This document shows, piece by piece, positions 17,655 through 25,800 of a stretch of DNA of 44,970 bases (position 1 is its first letter; the number at the start of each line of letters is the position of its first letter). The position numbers and the translations under genes are program-made. Source of the DNA: Dyella psychrodurans. GTDB lineage: Bacteria > Pseudomonadota > Gammaproteobacteria > Xanthomonadales > Rhodanobacteraceae. The stretch covers positions 1-44,970 of the forward strand of contig NZ_QRBF01000013.1 in assembly GCF_003363265.1 (NCBI RefSeq), read 5' to 3'. A model generated the notes under the pieces. The model was not told the origin of the DNA and searched no databases. It was given only the letters and a program-made list of their open reading frames with translations.

Positions 17655-19034
17655 TCAGCGCGCTTCGATGCGCAGCACCTGGCCGGTGCGAACCGTGTTG
17701 TCCTTGAGGTGATTCCAGCTGCGAATCTGCGCCACGTCCACGCCATGCTTGCGTGCGATCGAATAAAGCGTTTCGCCCGCACCGACGCGATAGCTGCTAG
17801 TCGATGCCTTGGTGGCGCTGACGATCTTCTTGGACTCGGCCTTCTTGCCCGTGGACTCGACCGCCTTGCCGGACTTGGTGGTCGATTTGGCGACCTTGCC
17901 GTAGCTCACATAGGCATCGGCAGTGACTTTGGCAAAGTTGCCGCCACGGCTGCTGGCACTGGCTTCGGTAAAGGCATCGCCGCGCACACCCTTGAGGCTG
18001 CTGATACCAGGCGCGGCCACCACGCTCCCGGCAACGCCGTTCAACGCGGACTTGGCAGCCACTGCCGGACGTGCGGCAGCTGCGGCTGCCAGCGCCGGAC
18101 GCGCGGCGGGTGCCGATGCATACTGCTGGGTCGGTTCGGCACTGGCATGCGCACCCACTTCGGCGAGCAGGCGGCTGCGACGCGAAGCGTCCATCGCGAT
18201 CAGCGGCGAACCCTGATACGGGGCCAGGCTATGCGAGCGCAGCACGGCATCGCCCTTTGCGCTCTGCACGAAATCGATGAAGGACTTCGCCGCCGCGGCG
18301 TTCGGGCTGCTCGGATTGGTCACCAGATAAAGTTCGGTGAACAGCGGATACGCACCGCTGGCCACGGTGGACGCGCTCGGCGCAACGCCGTCGATGCGCA
18401 GCATCTTGATCCTCGGATTGCCCGCCACGCTCGACAGCGTGGTCACGCCGAAAGCGCGCGGATCGAGCATCACGGACTGTTCCAGCTGCGTGGTGTTCAC
18501 ATACAGGCGCGGCGCGGCCACCGGCTGGCTGCCGCGACCGAACACCAGCTTGCGCAGGCTGTATTCCACGCCGTCGCCGGGGCTGGCCACGGCGAACACA
18601 TCCATCGGCGCATCGTTGCCGCCGACCTGCTGCCAGTTGGTGATCCTGCCGTAGTAGATGTCGTGCACCTGCTGCAGCGTCAGGCTGCTCACCGGATTGG
18701 ACGGGCTGGTCACCAGCACCAGGCCATCCCACGCCACCGGCGTGAAGGAGAGGTTGCTATCGATGGCGCTACCGGAGCTGCCGCGCGCGCTGCCGGCGAT
18801 GTCGGCAGCGCCGCTCGCCACCGCATCCAGGCCCGATGCCGTGTTGAATGGCTGAATTTCCAGGTTGCCGTGCCCGGACGACTGCCAGGCTTTCGCCATG
18901 CCCTTGACGACACCGTTGGCGGTGACCACGTCACCTCGCCAGGTCAATGATTGTGTGGCGGCCATCACGGCGGTGGTGGAGAGCGCGGCACCAATCAGGG
19001 CGGCGGAGAGCAAGCGGGTAATGCGTACTGGCAT
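17655..19034 (-). CDS. PstS-like substrate-binding protein fused to a LysM domain
   Basis: The 459-residue product has a signal peptide (AALSTTAVMA|A), a phosphate-binding-protein-like domain at about 28-285, an Ala/Ser/Lys-rich linker of about 125 residues and a C-terminal LysM domain (about 413-459, SYRVGAGETLYSIARKHGVD). The PBP-like fold is indicated by DIAGSARGSSG, the TLQQVHDIYYGRITNWQQVGG segment and YPLFTELYLVTNP. No pstCAB genes are adjacent, so it is probably not the binding protein of a transporter. LysM should tether it to peptidoglycan. A sensor, adhesin or phosphate-scavenging role is possible; none can be chosen from sequence. Confidence 0.85.
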   Translation of the reverse strand: MPVRITRLLSAALIGAALSTTAVMAATQSLTWRGDVVTANGVVKGMAKAWQSSGHGNLEIQPFNTASGLDAVASGAADIAGSARGSSGSAIDSNLSFTPVAWDGLVLVTSPSNPVSSLTLQQVHDIYYGRITNWQQVGGNDAPMDVFAVASPGDGVEYSLRKLVFGRGSQPVAAPRLYVNTTQLEQSVMLDPRAFGVTTLSSVAGNPRIKMLRIDGVAPSASTVASGAYPLFTELYLVTNPSSPNAAAAKSFIDFVQSAKGDAVLRSHSLAPYQGSPLIAMDASRRSRLLAEVGAHASAEPTQQYASAPAARPALAAAAAARPAVAAKSALNGVAGSVVAAPGISSLKGVRGDAFTEASASSRGGNFAKVTADAYVSYGKVAKSTTKSGKAVESTGKKAESKKIVSATKASTSSYRVGAGETLYSIARKHGVDVAQIRSWNHLKDNTVRTGQVLRIEAR

Positions 19035-19238
19035 AGGGAAATGCGACCTACGAAGTGGCGGAGTGGTGCAAGTGTGCCGTCAACAAAGCGTGTATGCAGT
19101 GACGGAGTTGCTGTATTTCAGCGGTCCGGAGCCAAAACATCAAGCCAAAACATTTAGTACGTTCATGTATTTGCATGAAAAGGTCGATGGAAAGGGAGCG
19201 CATCGGCGTGCTAAGCCGGCGCGCGCCCTCCCGCGAAA

Positions 19239-20609
19239 CTACTGAATCACCACGTAGTTGAGTCCCTCATCGGTGGCCACCAGCAGCACCAGCTGACGCG
19301 GGCGCGCCGCCGCCAGACCCTGCAAATCGCGCAGGCTGGTGATGCGCCGATTGCCGATGCCGACGATCACATCGCCCGAGGAAAGCCCCGCTTGTGCAGC
19401 GCGGCTGTCGGGATTAACTGACGTGGCAATGATTCCCGACGTAGCCTCGCTGGCCTGCTGATCGGTCAGCTCGCTGAACGTGACACCCGCCAGGCGCGGA
19501 TCGAGCTTGCCGCCATCGAGCGTGGCGACTTTCTCCTGCGTGAGCTTTGCGGTGACCTGTCGTGTGGCGCCGTTGCGCAGCACGCCCAATGTCACCGTGC
19601 TGTCGGCCGGCAGCAGACCTTCGGTGTTGTTGAGCTGATCGGCATTCTCCAGCGGCGCACCGTTGATCGACTTGATCACATCGCCCACCTGCAGGCCCGC
19701 GCGATCGGCAGCCGAGCCCGGCATCACGCGCGTCACCACGGCGCCGTTGCTGTCCTTCAGCCCAAGCAGCTTGGCGATGTTCGGCGTGACGTCCTGCGTC
19801 TGCGCGCCCAGGTTGCCGCGGCTCACCTTGCCGTGCGCGATCAACTGCTCCATCACCTCGCCGGCGATCTTCGTCGGTATCGCAAAGCCGATGCCCACGT
19901 TACCGCCCGACGGCGAGAGGATCATCGTATTGATGCCCACCAGTTCGCCGCGCAGATTCACCAGCGCACCGCCGGAATTGCCCGGATTGATCGATGCATC
20001 CGTCTGGATGAAATTCTGGAAACTCGATCCGCCCAGACCTGAACGTTGCAGCGCCGACACGATGCCCGACGTCACCGTCTGCCCCAGGCCGAAGGGATCG
20101 CCCACCGCCACCACGAAATCGCCCACGCGCAACTGGCTCGAATCGGCTATGGGCAGCGCCTGCAATCCCGTCGCGTTGATCTTCACTACCGCCACGTCGG
20201 TGGCCGGATCGGTCCCCACCAGCGTGCCTTTGAAATCGCGCCCATCCTGCAGCGTCACCGTGATGTCGTCGGCGCCGCCCACCACATGATTGTTGGTGAG
20301 GATGTAGCCCTTCGCCGCATCCACGATCACGCCCGAGCCCAGGCTCTGCTCCACCCGATCGCGCGGCACGCCGTTCAGTCCGAAGAACTGCCGGAGCACC
20401 GGATCGTTGAAGAACGGGTTGTTCACCCGTACACGCGTCTTGGTGGAAATGTTCACCACCGCCGGCGTCACTTTCTGAAGCATCGGCGCGAGCGAGGGCA
20501 GGGGTTGACCATCCACCGACGGCGGTATCGATGCATGGGCGTGCATCGTCGCAGCGCACAATGCGATGGCGAAAGCAGCGGAAAAACTGCGGAGAAAACG
20601 GGGTTGCAT
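19239..20609 (-). CDS. degQ: DegP/DegQ-type periplasmic serine protease
   Basis: A trypsin-like periplasmic quality-control protease with two PDZ domains. From ATG 20609 the product is 456 residues with signal peptide AAFAIALCAATMHAHA. The catalytic triad is H108 (LTNNHVVGG), D138 (PATDVAVVK) and S212 (NPGNSGGALV). PDZ1 covers about 270-355 and PDZ2 about 370-456. The start is decided by a clear AGGAG five bases upstream; the open frame extends 44 codons further without family similarity. It could equally be called DegP or MucD; the absence of a long Q-linker favours DegQ/MucD. It is divergent from nrdJa. Confidence 0.92.
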   Translation of the reverse strand: MQPRFLRSFSAAFAIALCAATMHAHASIPPSVDGQPLPSLAPMLQKVTPAVVNISTKTRVRVNNPFFNDPVLRQFFGLNGVPRDRVEQSLGSGVIVDAAKGYILTNNHVVGGADDITVTLQDGRDFKGTLVGTDPATDVAVVKINATGLQALPIADSSQLRVGDFVVAVGDPFGLGQTVTSGIVSALQRSGLGGSSFQNFIQTDASINPGNSGGALVNLRGELVGINTMILSPSGGNVGIGFAIPTKIAGEVMEQLIAHGKVSRGNLGAQTQDVTPNIAKLLGLKDSNGAVVTRVMPGSAADRAGLQVGDVIKSINGAPLENADQLNNTEGLLPADSTVTLGVLRNGATRQVTAKLTQEKVATLDGGKLDPRLAGVTFSELTDQQASEATSGIIATSVNPDSRAAQAGLSSGDVIVGIGNRRITSLRDLQGLAAARPRQLVLLVATDEGLNYVVIQ

Positions 20610-20966
20610 GAAGTCTCCTGGTCGACGATCGAAAGTCCGGCTTCTTCGACTGAACACCCGGCGGACGGTTCCCGACAAATGAGATGCAGTTACCACTTTA
20701 CATCGCCCCTTCGGGGGGGTAACGTTTCCGCGAGTTCGCAATCACAACATCTTGTGTGCTGGTGCCGGTTGAACACCCAAGAACTGGTACCCATGTGAAT
20801 AACGTCAGGAGGGGGCTGCCGCTGTTCGCGAAGTAACGCCAGGCCTGGGCCACGCGCGGGGCGTGAGCCGGGCACGACCGGGTCGTTCCCGGTCAACCGG
20901 CGCCATCACATCTATCTATAAGAAACCAACGGGGCCGTGAGGCCATACCGGGAGGTCAGGAAGCCG
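20610..20966. other. Divergent intergenic region between degQ and nrdJ
   Basis: This 357-bp region must hold both promoters. It contains the paired candidate NrdR boxes (20742-20788) and a GC-rich hairpin nearer nrdJ (GACCGGG at 20876-20882 with CCCGGTC at 20888-20894). No convincing -35/-10 pair could be fixed, and the conserved elements of a cobalamin riboswitch were looked for and not found. Confidence 0.5.
20742..20788 (+). promoter_or_regulatory. Candidate tandem NrdR boxes upstream of nrdJ
   Basis: TCACAACATCTTGTGT at 20742-20757 is a near-perfect 16-bp palindrome resembling the NrdR box (ACAC-A-AT--T-GTGT type). A weaker second match, ACACCCAAGAACTGGT, begins exactly 31 bp later at 20773. 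Tandem NrdR boxes three helical turns apart are the known arrangement for this repressor of ribonucleotide reductase genes. The second box is degenerate, so only the first is a strong candidate. Confidence 0.5.
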
Positions 20967-23114
20967 ATGAGCACCTTGCGTGCAACAACCATGGCCCGCG
21001 ATGCCGCCGCGATTCCGCTGCAGCCCGCATCGCAGGATATCTGGGACAAGAAATACCGCCTGCGCACCAAGACGGGTGAGCCGGTCGACGCCACCATCGA
21101 CGACAGCTGGCAGCGCGTCGCGCGCGCCCTGTCCGATGTGGAAGCCACGCCGGAACTGCGCGAGCAGTGGTTCGAACGTTTTCTGTGGGCATTGCGCCGC
21201 GGTGCGATTCCGGCCGGCCGCATCACCTCCAACGCCGGCGCGCTGGAACACAAGCCTGCCACCTCCACGATCAACTGCACCGTGTCCGGCACCATCCGCG
21301 ACTCGATGGACAACATCCTGGAGAAAGTGCACGAAGCGGGCCTCACGCTGAAGGCCGGCTGCGGCATCGGCTATGAGTTCTCCACGTTGCGCCCGCGCGG
21401 CGCGTACGTGTCGGGTGCCGGTGCCTACACCAGCGGCCCGCTGTCGTTCATGGATATCTACGACAAGATGTGCTTCACCGTCTCCTCGGCCGGTGGCCGT
21501 CGCGGCGCGCAGATGGGCACGTTCGATGTCAGCCATCCCGACGTCAAGGAATTCATCCGCGCCAAGCGCGAAGACGGCCGCCTGCGTCAGTTCAACCTCT
21601 CGCTGCTCATCACCGACGGCTTCATGCAGGCGGTGGAGCACGATGAAGATTGGCCGCTCGTCTTCCCGGTGCACGTCAAGGAACAGGACGACATCGACCT
21701 CAACGACCCCGCCAAGGTCGTGTGGCGCGAATGGCCCACCCACGAACACTACGTCGAGCGCGAAGACGGCCTGGTCGCCTGCAAGATCTACGGCCACATC
21801 CGCGCGCGTCACCTGTGGGACATGATCATGGTCTCGACGTACGACTACGCCGAGCCCGGGTTCATCCTCATCGACAAGGTGAACGAGATGAACAACAACT
21901 GGTGGTGCGAGCATATCCGCGCCACCAATCCCTGCGGCGAGCAGCCGCTGCCGCCGTACGGTTCGTGCCTGCTCGGCTCGGTGAACCTCACCACCTTCGT
22001 GCGCGATCCGTTCGGCCCGAAGGCACGCTTCGACTGGGACGAGTACCGCGAAGTGGTGAAGATCTTCACCCGCATGCTCGACAACGTGGTGGAGATCAAC
22101 GGCCTGCCGCTCGAACAGCAGCGCAACGAGATCCTCTCCAAGCGTCGTCACGGCATGGGCTTCCTCGGCCTGGGCAGCACGCTCACCATGCTGAAGATGC
22201 GTTACGGCGGCGCCGAAGCCGTCGCCTTCACCGAAGACGTCTCGCGCGAAATGGCGGTCGCCGGTTGGGAAGTGGCACTCGACCTGGCCAAGGAAAAAGG
22301 CCCGGCACCCGTGCTCGCCAAGAACTACACCGTCACTGGCGAGATGCTGCGCAAGCGCCCGGAAATGGTCGAAGACGGCTACAAGGCCGGCGATCTCATC
22401 CCCGGCCGCGTACTGCACGCCAAGTACAGCCGCTACATGCAGCGCGTGGCCTCCGTGGCGCCCAACCTCGTCAAAGAGCTGGCCGAAGTCGGCGCGCGCT
22501 TCACGCACCACACGTCTATTGCGCCCACGGGCACCATCTCGCTGTCGCTGGCCAACAACGCCAGCAACGGCATCGAGCCCAGCTTCGCCCATCACTACTC
22601 GCGCAACGTGATCCGCGAAGGCCGCAAAACCAAGGAAAAAGTCGAGGTCTTCAGCTTCGAACTGCTCGCCTACCGCGCCCTCATCAACGCGGACGCCATG
22701 CCGTTCACCGAAGACACCAAGGCCAAGCTGCCCGAGTACTTCGTGTCCGCCGACGACATCTCGCCCAAAGAGCACGTCGACATCCAGGCCGCGTCGCAGC
22801 TGTGGGTGGATTCCTCCATCTCCAAGACCGCCAACGTACCCACCGATTACCCGTACGAAGATTTCAAAGACATCTACTTCTACGCCTATAAACAGGGCCT
22901 CAAGGGCTGCACTACGTTCCGCTTCAACCCCGCTGCATTCCAGGGCGTGCTGGTAAAAGAAGCCGACCTCGAGAACACCCTCTACCGCTTCGAATTGGAA
23001 GACGGTAGCGTTGTGGAACTGAAAGGCAACGAAGAAGTGGAGTACGACGGCGAGATGCACAGCGCCGCCAATTTGTTCGATGCCTTGAAGGAAGGTTATT
23101 ACGGCAAGTTCTAG
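20967..23114 (+). CDS. nrdJ: Class II (adenosylcobalamin-dependent) ribonucleotide reductase, NrdJa
   Basis: This enzyme reduces ribonucleotides to deoxyribonucleotides with a B12-generated thiyl radical, with or without oxygen. The 715-residue catalytic subunit shows the reductant cysteine C104 in TINCTVSG, the KAGCGIGYEFSTLRPRGAYV segment, the radical-site motif NPCGEQ (N321, C323, E325) and a C-terminal TIR-type barrel segment APTGTISLS. The C-terminal zinc/thiol domain normally fused in one-chain NrdJ is missing; it is supplied by the separate gene at 23900, as for Pseudomonas NrdJa/NrdJb. ATG 20967 is chosen (GGAGG and AGGAAG upstream) over a GTG ten codons earlier. Confidence 0.93.
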   Translation: MSTLRATTMARDAAAIPLQPASQDIWDKKYRLRTKTGEPVDATIDDSWQRVARALSDVEATPELREQWFERFLWALRRGAIPAGRITSNAGALEHKPATSTINCTVSGTIRDSMDNILEKVHEAGLTLKAGCGIGYEFSTLRPRGAYVSGAGAYTSGPLSFMDIYDKMCFTVSSAGGRRGAQMGTFDVSHPDVKEFIRAKREDGRLRQFNLSLLITDGFMQAVEHDEDWPLVFPVHVKEQDDIDLNDPAKVVWREWPTHEHYVEREDGLVACKIYGHIRARHLWDMIMVSTYDYAEPGFILIDKVNEMNNNWWCEHIRATNPCGEQPLPPYGSCLLGSVNLTTFVRDPFGPKARFDWDEYREVVKIFTRMLDNVVEINGLPLEQQRNEILSKRRHGMGFLGLGSTLTMLKMRYGGAEAVAFTEDVSREMAVAGWEVALDLAKEKGPAPVLAKNYTVTGEMLRKRPEMVEDGYKAGDLIPGRVLHAKYSRYMQRVASVAPNLVKELAEVGARFTHHTSIAPTGTISLSLANNASNGIEPSFAHHYSRNVIREGRKTKEKVEVFSFELLAYRALINADAMPFTEDTKAKLPEYFVSADDISPKEHVDIQAASQLWVDSSISKTANVPTDYPYEDFKDIYFYAYKQGLKGCTTFRFNPAAFQGVLVKEADLENTLYRFELEDGSVVELKGNEEVEYDGEMHSAANLFDALKEGYYGKF

Positions 23115-23130
23115 TTGTTGTGGCATGTAA

Positions 23131-23142
23131 CGCGAATTCGCG
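23131..23142. repeat. CGCGAATTCGCG perfect palindrome
   Basis: A 12-bp perfect palindrome lies 17 bp after the nrdJa stop and about 70 bp before the histone-like gene. With flanks it extends to a 20-bp near-palindrome with GTA..TAC ends. It could be an operator for the histone-like gene; chance is not excluded. Confidence 0.3.
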
Positions 23143-23212
23143 CTACGTTTCGCACACACCGTAATACACTTATCGCTAGTTCCATAACAAACGTCCGGAG
23201 GGGAATACCCGC

Positions 23213-23683
23213 ATGTCCATCGATACCGAGTTCGAAGTTCATCATGAAGATCTGATCGCACCGGCTGCTGCGGAATCCGCCGAAGCTGCTCCGGCTGCAC
23301 CGAAAAAGGCTCGCCGCAAGAAGGCTGCCAAGAAAGCCAAGGCTGCAGCGCCGGCCAAGAAGGCAGCGAAGAAAGCGGTGAAGAAGGCTGCCAAGAAGGC
23401 GACCAAGAAAGCTGCAAAGAAGGGCGCAGCCAAGAAAGTCGCGAAGAAAGCCGCCAAGAAAGGCGCCGCCAAGAAAGCCAGCAAGAAGGCCGTGAAGAAG
23501 ACGGCCAAGAAAGCTGCAAAGAAGGTCAGCAAGAAGACGGCCAAAAAGGCCGCCGGTAAGAAGACGGCCAAAAAGGCCGTAAAGAAAGCCGCTAAGAAAG
23601 CGGTCAAGAGGTCCACTGCCAGCAAGAAGGCCGGTCGTAAGGCGAGCAAGAAAACCGCCAAGAAGGCCGCCCGCAAGAAGTAA
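23213..23683 (+). CDS. Histone H1-like Lys/Ala-rich DNA-binding protein
   Basis: The 156-residue product has an acidic N-terminus (residues 1-25, ending AAPAAPKK) and then about 120 residues built almost only from Lys and Ala in AAKK/KKA units, with a few Arg, Thr and Ser. This composition is typical of bacterial histone H1-like proteins (Hc2/AlgP-type tails) that bind and condense DNA non-specifically. The repetitive DNA (AAGAAAGC / AAGAAGGC units) should be prone to length variation between strains. Start: GGAGGGG lies upstream of ATG 23213. It sits between nrdJa and nrdJb and has its own terminator, so nrdJb probably has a separate promoter. Confidence 0.85.
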   Translation: MSIDTEFEVHHEDLIAPAAAESAEAAPAAPKKARRKKAAKKAKAAAPAKKAAKKAVKKAAKKATKKAAKKGAAKKVAKKAAKKGAAKKASKKAVKKTAKKAAKKVSKKTAKKAAGKKTAKKAVKKAAKKAVKRSTASKKAGRKASKKTAKKAARKK

Positions 23684-23689
23684 GTCATA

Positions 23690-23729
23690 AAACATCCGGC
23701 CCGGTTCGCGCCGGGCCGGATGTTTTTTT
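23690..23729 (+). terminator. Intrinsic terminator after the histone-like gene
   Basis: AAACATCCGGCCCGG (23690-23704) pairs perfectly with CCGGGCCGGATGTTT (23711-23725) around TTCGCG, followed by T residues. It begins 6 bases after the stop codon. Confidence 0.93.
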
Positions 23730-23748
23730 AAGACGCTCCAAAAGTTTT

Positions 23749-23786
23749 CCTCCCTCGCCCCTCCGGGGAGAGGGTCGGGGTGAGGG
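23749..23786. repeat. Dispersed CCCTC-CCCCTCC / GGGGAGAGGG palindrome, copy 2
   Basis: Near-identical to the element at 8442-8477 (CCCTCGCCCCTCC then GGGGAGAGGGT and a GTGAGGG tail). It lies between the histone-like gene terminator and nrdJb. Confidence 0.7.
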
Positions 23787-23899
23787 GGCATCGAAGCCCC
23801 AACATTTCAAGCTGCCAGGCGCGAAAACCCCAAGCCACAAACCAGCAGCCGCACCAGCCGCACCAGCCGCGCACCGCCAAACACTCAGGACCACCGCAC

Positions 23900-24634
23900 A
23901 TGACGATCAAGATCGAAAAGAAGATCAAGGGCTACCAGGTCGTCAAGCCCGAGGACAAAGCCGCGGCCGCCGCTGCACCCGCCGCCGTCGAGCCCAAAGA
24001 AGCTCCGGTCGCCGAAGTCATCCAGATGCACGAGAGCCTGGAGCGCCCCGAGGCGCTGATCGGCTCCACCTTCAAGATCAAGTCGCCGCTGTTCGAACAC
24101 GCCCTGTACGTCACCATCAACGATATCGTGCTCAACGCCGGCACCAAGTACGAACAGCGCCGCCCCTTCGAGATCTTCATCAACTCGAAGAACATGGACC
24201 ACTTCCAGTGGATCGTGGCGCTCACCCGCATCCTCTCCGCCGTCTTCCGCAAAGGCGGCGACGTCACCTTCCTCGTCGAGGAAATGAAAGCCGTATTCGA
24301 CCCCCGCGGCGGCTACTTCAAAGCCGGCGGCGTCTACATGCCCAGCATCGTCGCCGAGATCGGCGCGGTGATCGAGCAGCACATGAAGAACATCGGCCTC
24401 ATCCACGATCCCGAGATGAGCGAAGGCCAGCGTGCGTTGATTGCCGAAAAGCGTGCCGCATACGAACAAGCCGCTCAAAAAAAAACTGAGCTGAGTCCCA
24501 CTGACGCGGACACCAGCGACTCCGCTGGCTTTCCGCCGGGTGCGACGCTATGCGCCAAGTGCAACACCAAGGCGCTGGTGCTGATGGATGGGTGTCAAAC
24601 TTGTTTGAATTGTGGGTATAGCAAGTGTGGGTAA
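23900..24634 (+). CDS. nrdJb: NrdJb, separate C-terminal subunit of class II ribonucleotide reductase
   Basis: The 244-residue protein corresponds to the C-terminal TSCPD-type region of long NrdJ proteins. Visible are the RPEALIGSTFKIKSP segment, FEIFINSKNMDHFQW, a FDPRGGYFKAGGVYMPS stretch and a Cys-rich end with six cysteines (CAKC, GCQTC, LNC and a final KCG) that should bind zinc and carry the thiols that re-reduce the active site of NrdJa. It starts at ATG 23900; the upstream in-frame extension reads as low-complexity. It is separated from nrdJa by the histone-like gene, a terminator and a repeat, so it is not simply cotranscribed with its partner. A terminator follows. Confidence 0.85.
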   Translation: MTIKIEKKIKGYQVVKPEDKAAAAAAPAAVEPKEAPVAEVIQMHESLERPEALIGSTFKIKSPLFEHALYVTINDIVLNAGTKYEQRRPFEIFINSKNMDHFQWIVALTRILSAVFRKGGDVTFLVEEMKAVFDPRGGYFKAGGVYMPSIVAEIGAVIEQHMKNIGLIHDPEMSEGQRALIAEKRAAYEQAAQKKTELSPTDADTSDSAGFPPGATLCAKCNTKALVLMDGCQTCLNCGYSKCG

Positions 24635-24658
24635 AGAACCCAAATATGTAGATTACAG

Positions 24659-24690
24659 GGGCGACAGCATTGTCGCCCTTTGTCTTTTTG
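24659..24690 (+). terminator. Intrinsic terminator after nrdJb
   Basis: GGGCGACA (24659-24666), a GCAT loop and TGTCGCCC (24671-24678) form a perfect 8-bp stem followed by a T-rich stretch (TTTGTCTTTTTG). Confidence 0.85.
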
Positions 24691-24730
24691 CAAGCATAGT
24701 CAAGTAGGGATACGAAATCAGGAGGTTGTT

Positions 24731-25792
24731 ATGGCGCTGAAGAAGAAACCCGCGAAACCAGCCGCGAGGAAGTCAGCACGGGAAAAAAGCGGAGAGAAAC
24801 TGATTTCTCCTCCGGCTAAATATCCACGTAACGCCGTAGATAAGTCTTTAAGAATTCCGAAGGCAATATTGGAACAAAACGCAGGCAAACCATGCACAGT
24901 TGCAGAGTCAGCCTCTTTCTTGGGAGTTGGTGCGGCAGGACCATACCAGGTTGAAGTGAGCTCCGGTATTAAATATGGATTTTTGGAAAGACCCAACCCT
25001 GGTCAAATTGCGGTTACGGATCGCGCCAAGCGAATTCTTCGACCTCAAGATCCGCAAGATAGACTGGAAGGGATGCGAGAAGCAGTATTGAGTGCACCCG
25101 TGATTTCCGAGGTATATGGGCATTATCGTGGTGAGAACCTTCCCGATTCTCAATTTTTCCACAACACTCTCATTGATACCTTTGGCGTTCCTGCAGACAA
25201 GGTTCAAGAATTTCAGGACATTTTTATCGATTCCTTAAACGCGGCTGAGCTATTGGCGGAAGCTGATGGGAAGACAAGGGTAATCGACGTATCTACTGGC
25301 TCGTCGGATGGTGGTTCGTCTCCGACTCTGAAGAAGTTGGAGAAATCGGTAAAGGTAGATGCGAATGACTCATGCTTTGTAATGATGCCGTTCGCTCCCC
25401 CGCTTGGTGACTATTACGCAAAGATTTATAAGCCCGCTATTGAAAAAGCTGGCCTGCGGCCAGTGCGTGCAGACGCGGAAATATTTGGTACCGGAAAAAT
25501 TATTGACCAAATTTGGACTGGGATAAACTCGGCAAAAGTACTTGTCGCTGAGCTTACAAGTAGAAACCCTAATGTGTTTTACGAGCTGGGTTTGGCTCAT
25601 GCGTTGGAAAAGCCTGTAGTGCTAGTTTCATCAAACGAAGCCGATATCCCTTTCGACTTAAAACATATTCGCGTTATCTATTACGATGTGAATGATCCTT
25701 TTTGGGGCAATAAACTCATGGACAAAGTGGCCGAAAATATTTTATCGGCCATCAATCATCCTGAAGAGGCAGTGCTGCGCAAAAGGGAGTGA
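24731..25792 (+). CDS. Winged-helix-like plus nucleoside deoxyribosyltransferase/TIR-like protein
   Basis: The 353-residue product has a basic N-terminal tail (about 1-25), a helical region at about 30-190 that reads like DUF5343-type winged helices, and a C-terminal domain at about 215-335 of the nucleoside 2-deoxyribosyltransferase/TIR-like fold. The latter shows CFVMMPF at its first strand, KIYKPAIEKAGLRPVRADAE, GKIIDQIWTGINSAKVLVAE and NPNVFYELGLAHALEKPVVL with the conserved Glu of the YELG motif. Proteins of this architecture occur in defence neighbourhoods; a nucleotide- or NAD-cleaving effector is inferred, not shown. The gene has a strong GGAGG five bases before ATG and is clearly more AT-rich than the genes to its left, suggesting recent transfer. 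Confidence 0.7.
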   Translation: MALKKKPAKPAARKSAREKSGEKLISPPAKYPRNAVDKSLRIPKAILEQNAGKPCTVAESASFLGVGAAGPYQVEVSSGIKYGFLERPNPGQIAVTDRAKRILRPQDPQDRLEGMREAVLSAPVISEVYGHYRGENLPDSQFFHNTLIDTFGVPADKVQEFQDIFIDSLNAAELLAEADGKTRVIDVSTGSSDGGSSPTLKKLEKSVKVDANDSCFVMMPFAPPLGDYYAKIYKPAIEKAGLRPVRADAEIFGTGKIIDQIWTGINSAKVLVAELTSRNPNVFYELGLAHALEKPVVLVSSNEADIPFDLKHIRVIYYDVNDPFWGNKLMDKVAENILSAINHPEEAVLRKRE

Positions 25793-25800
25793 CTACAAAC

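Noticed and set aside
20610-20966. Cobalamin riboswitch upstream of the B12-dependent reductase gene
   Set aside because: The conserved core elements of the B12 riboswitch (including the GCCACTG box) could not be found in the leader; only a simple GC hairpin and NrdR-like boxes are visible.
20916-23519. An 867-codon open frame antisense to nrdJ
   Set aside because: It mirrors the codon pattern of nrdJ on the other strand in GC-rich DNA; it has no recognisable domain and nrdJ has clear catalytic motifs.
23280-23683. CRISPR-like repeat array
   Set aside because: The repeats are short AAGAAAGC/AAGGCC units in an open frame coding Lys-Ala; there are no fixed-length repeats with unique spacers.
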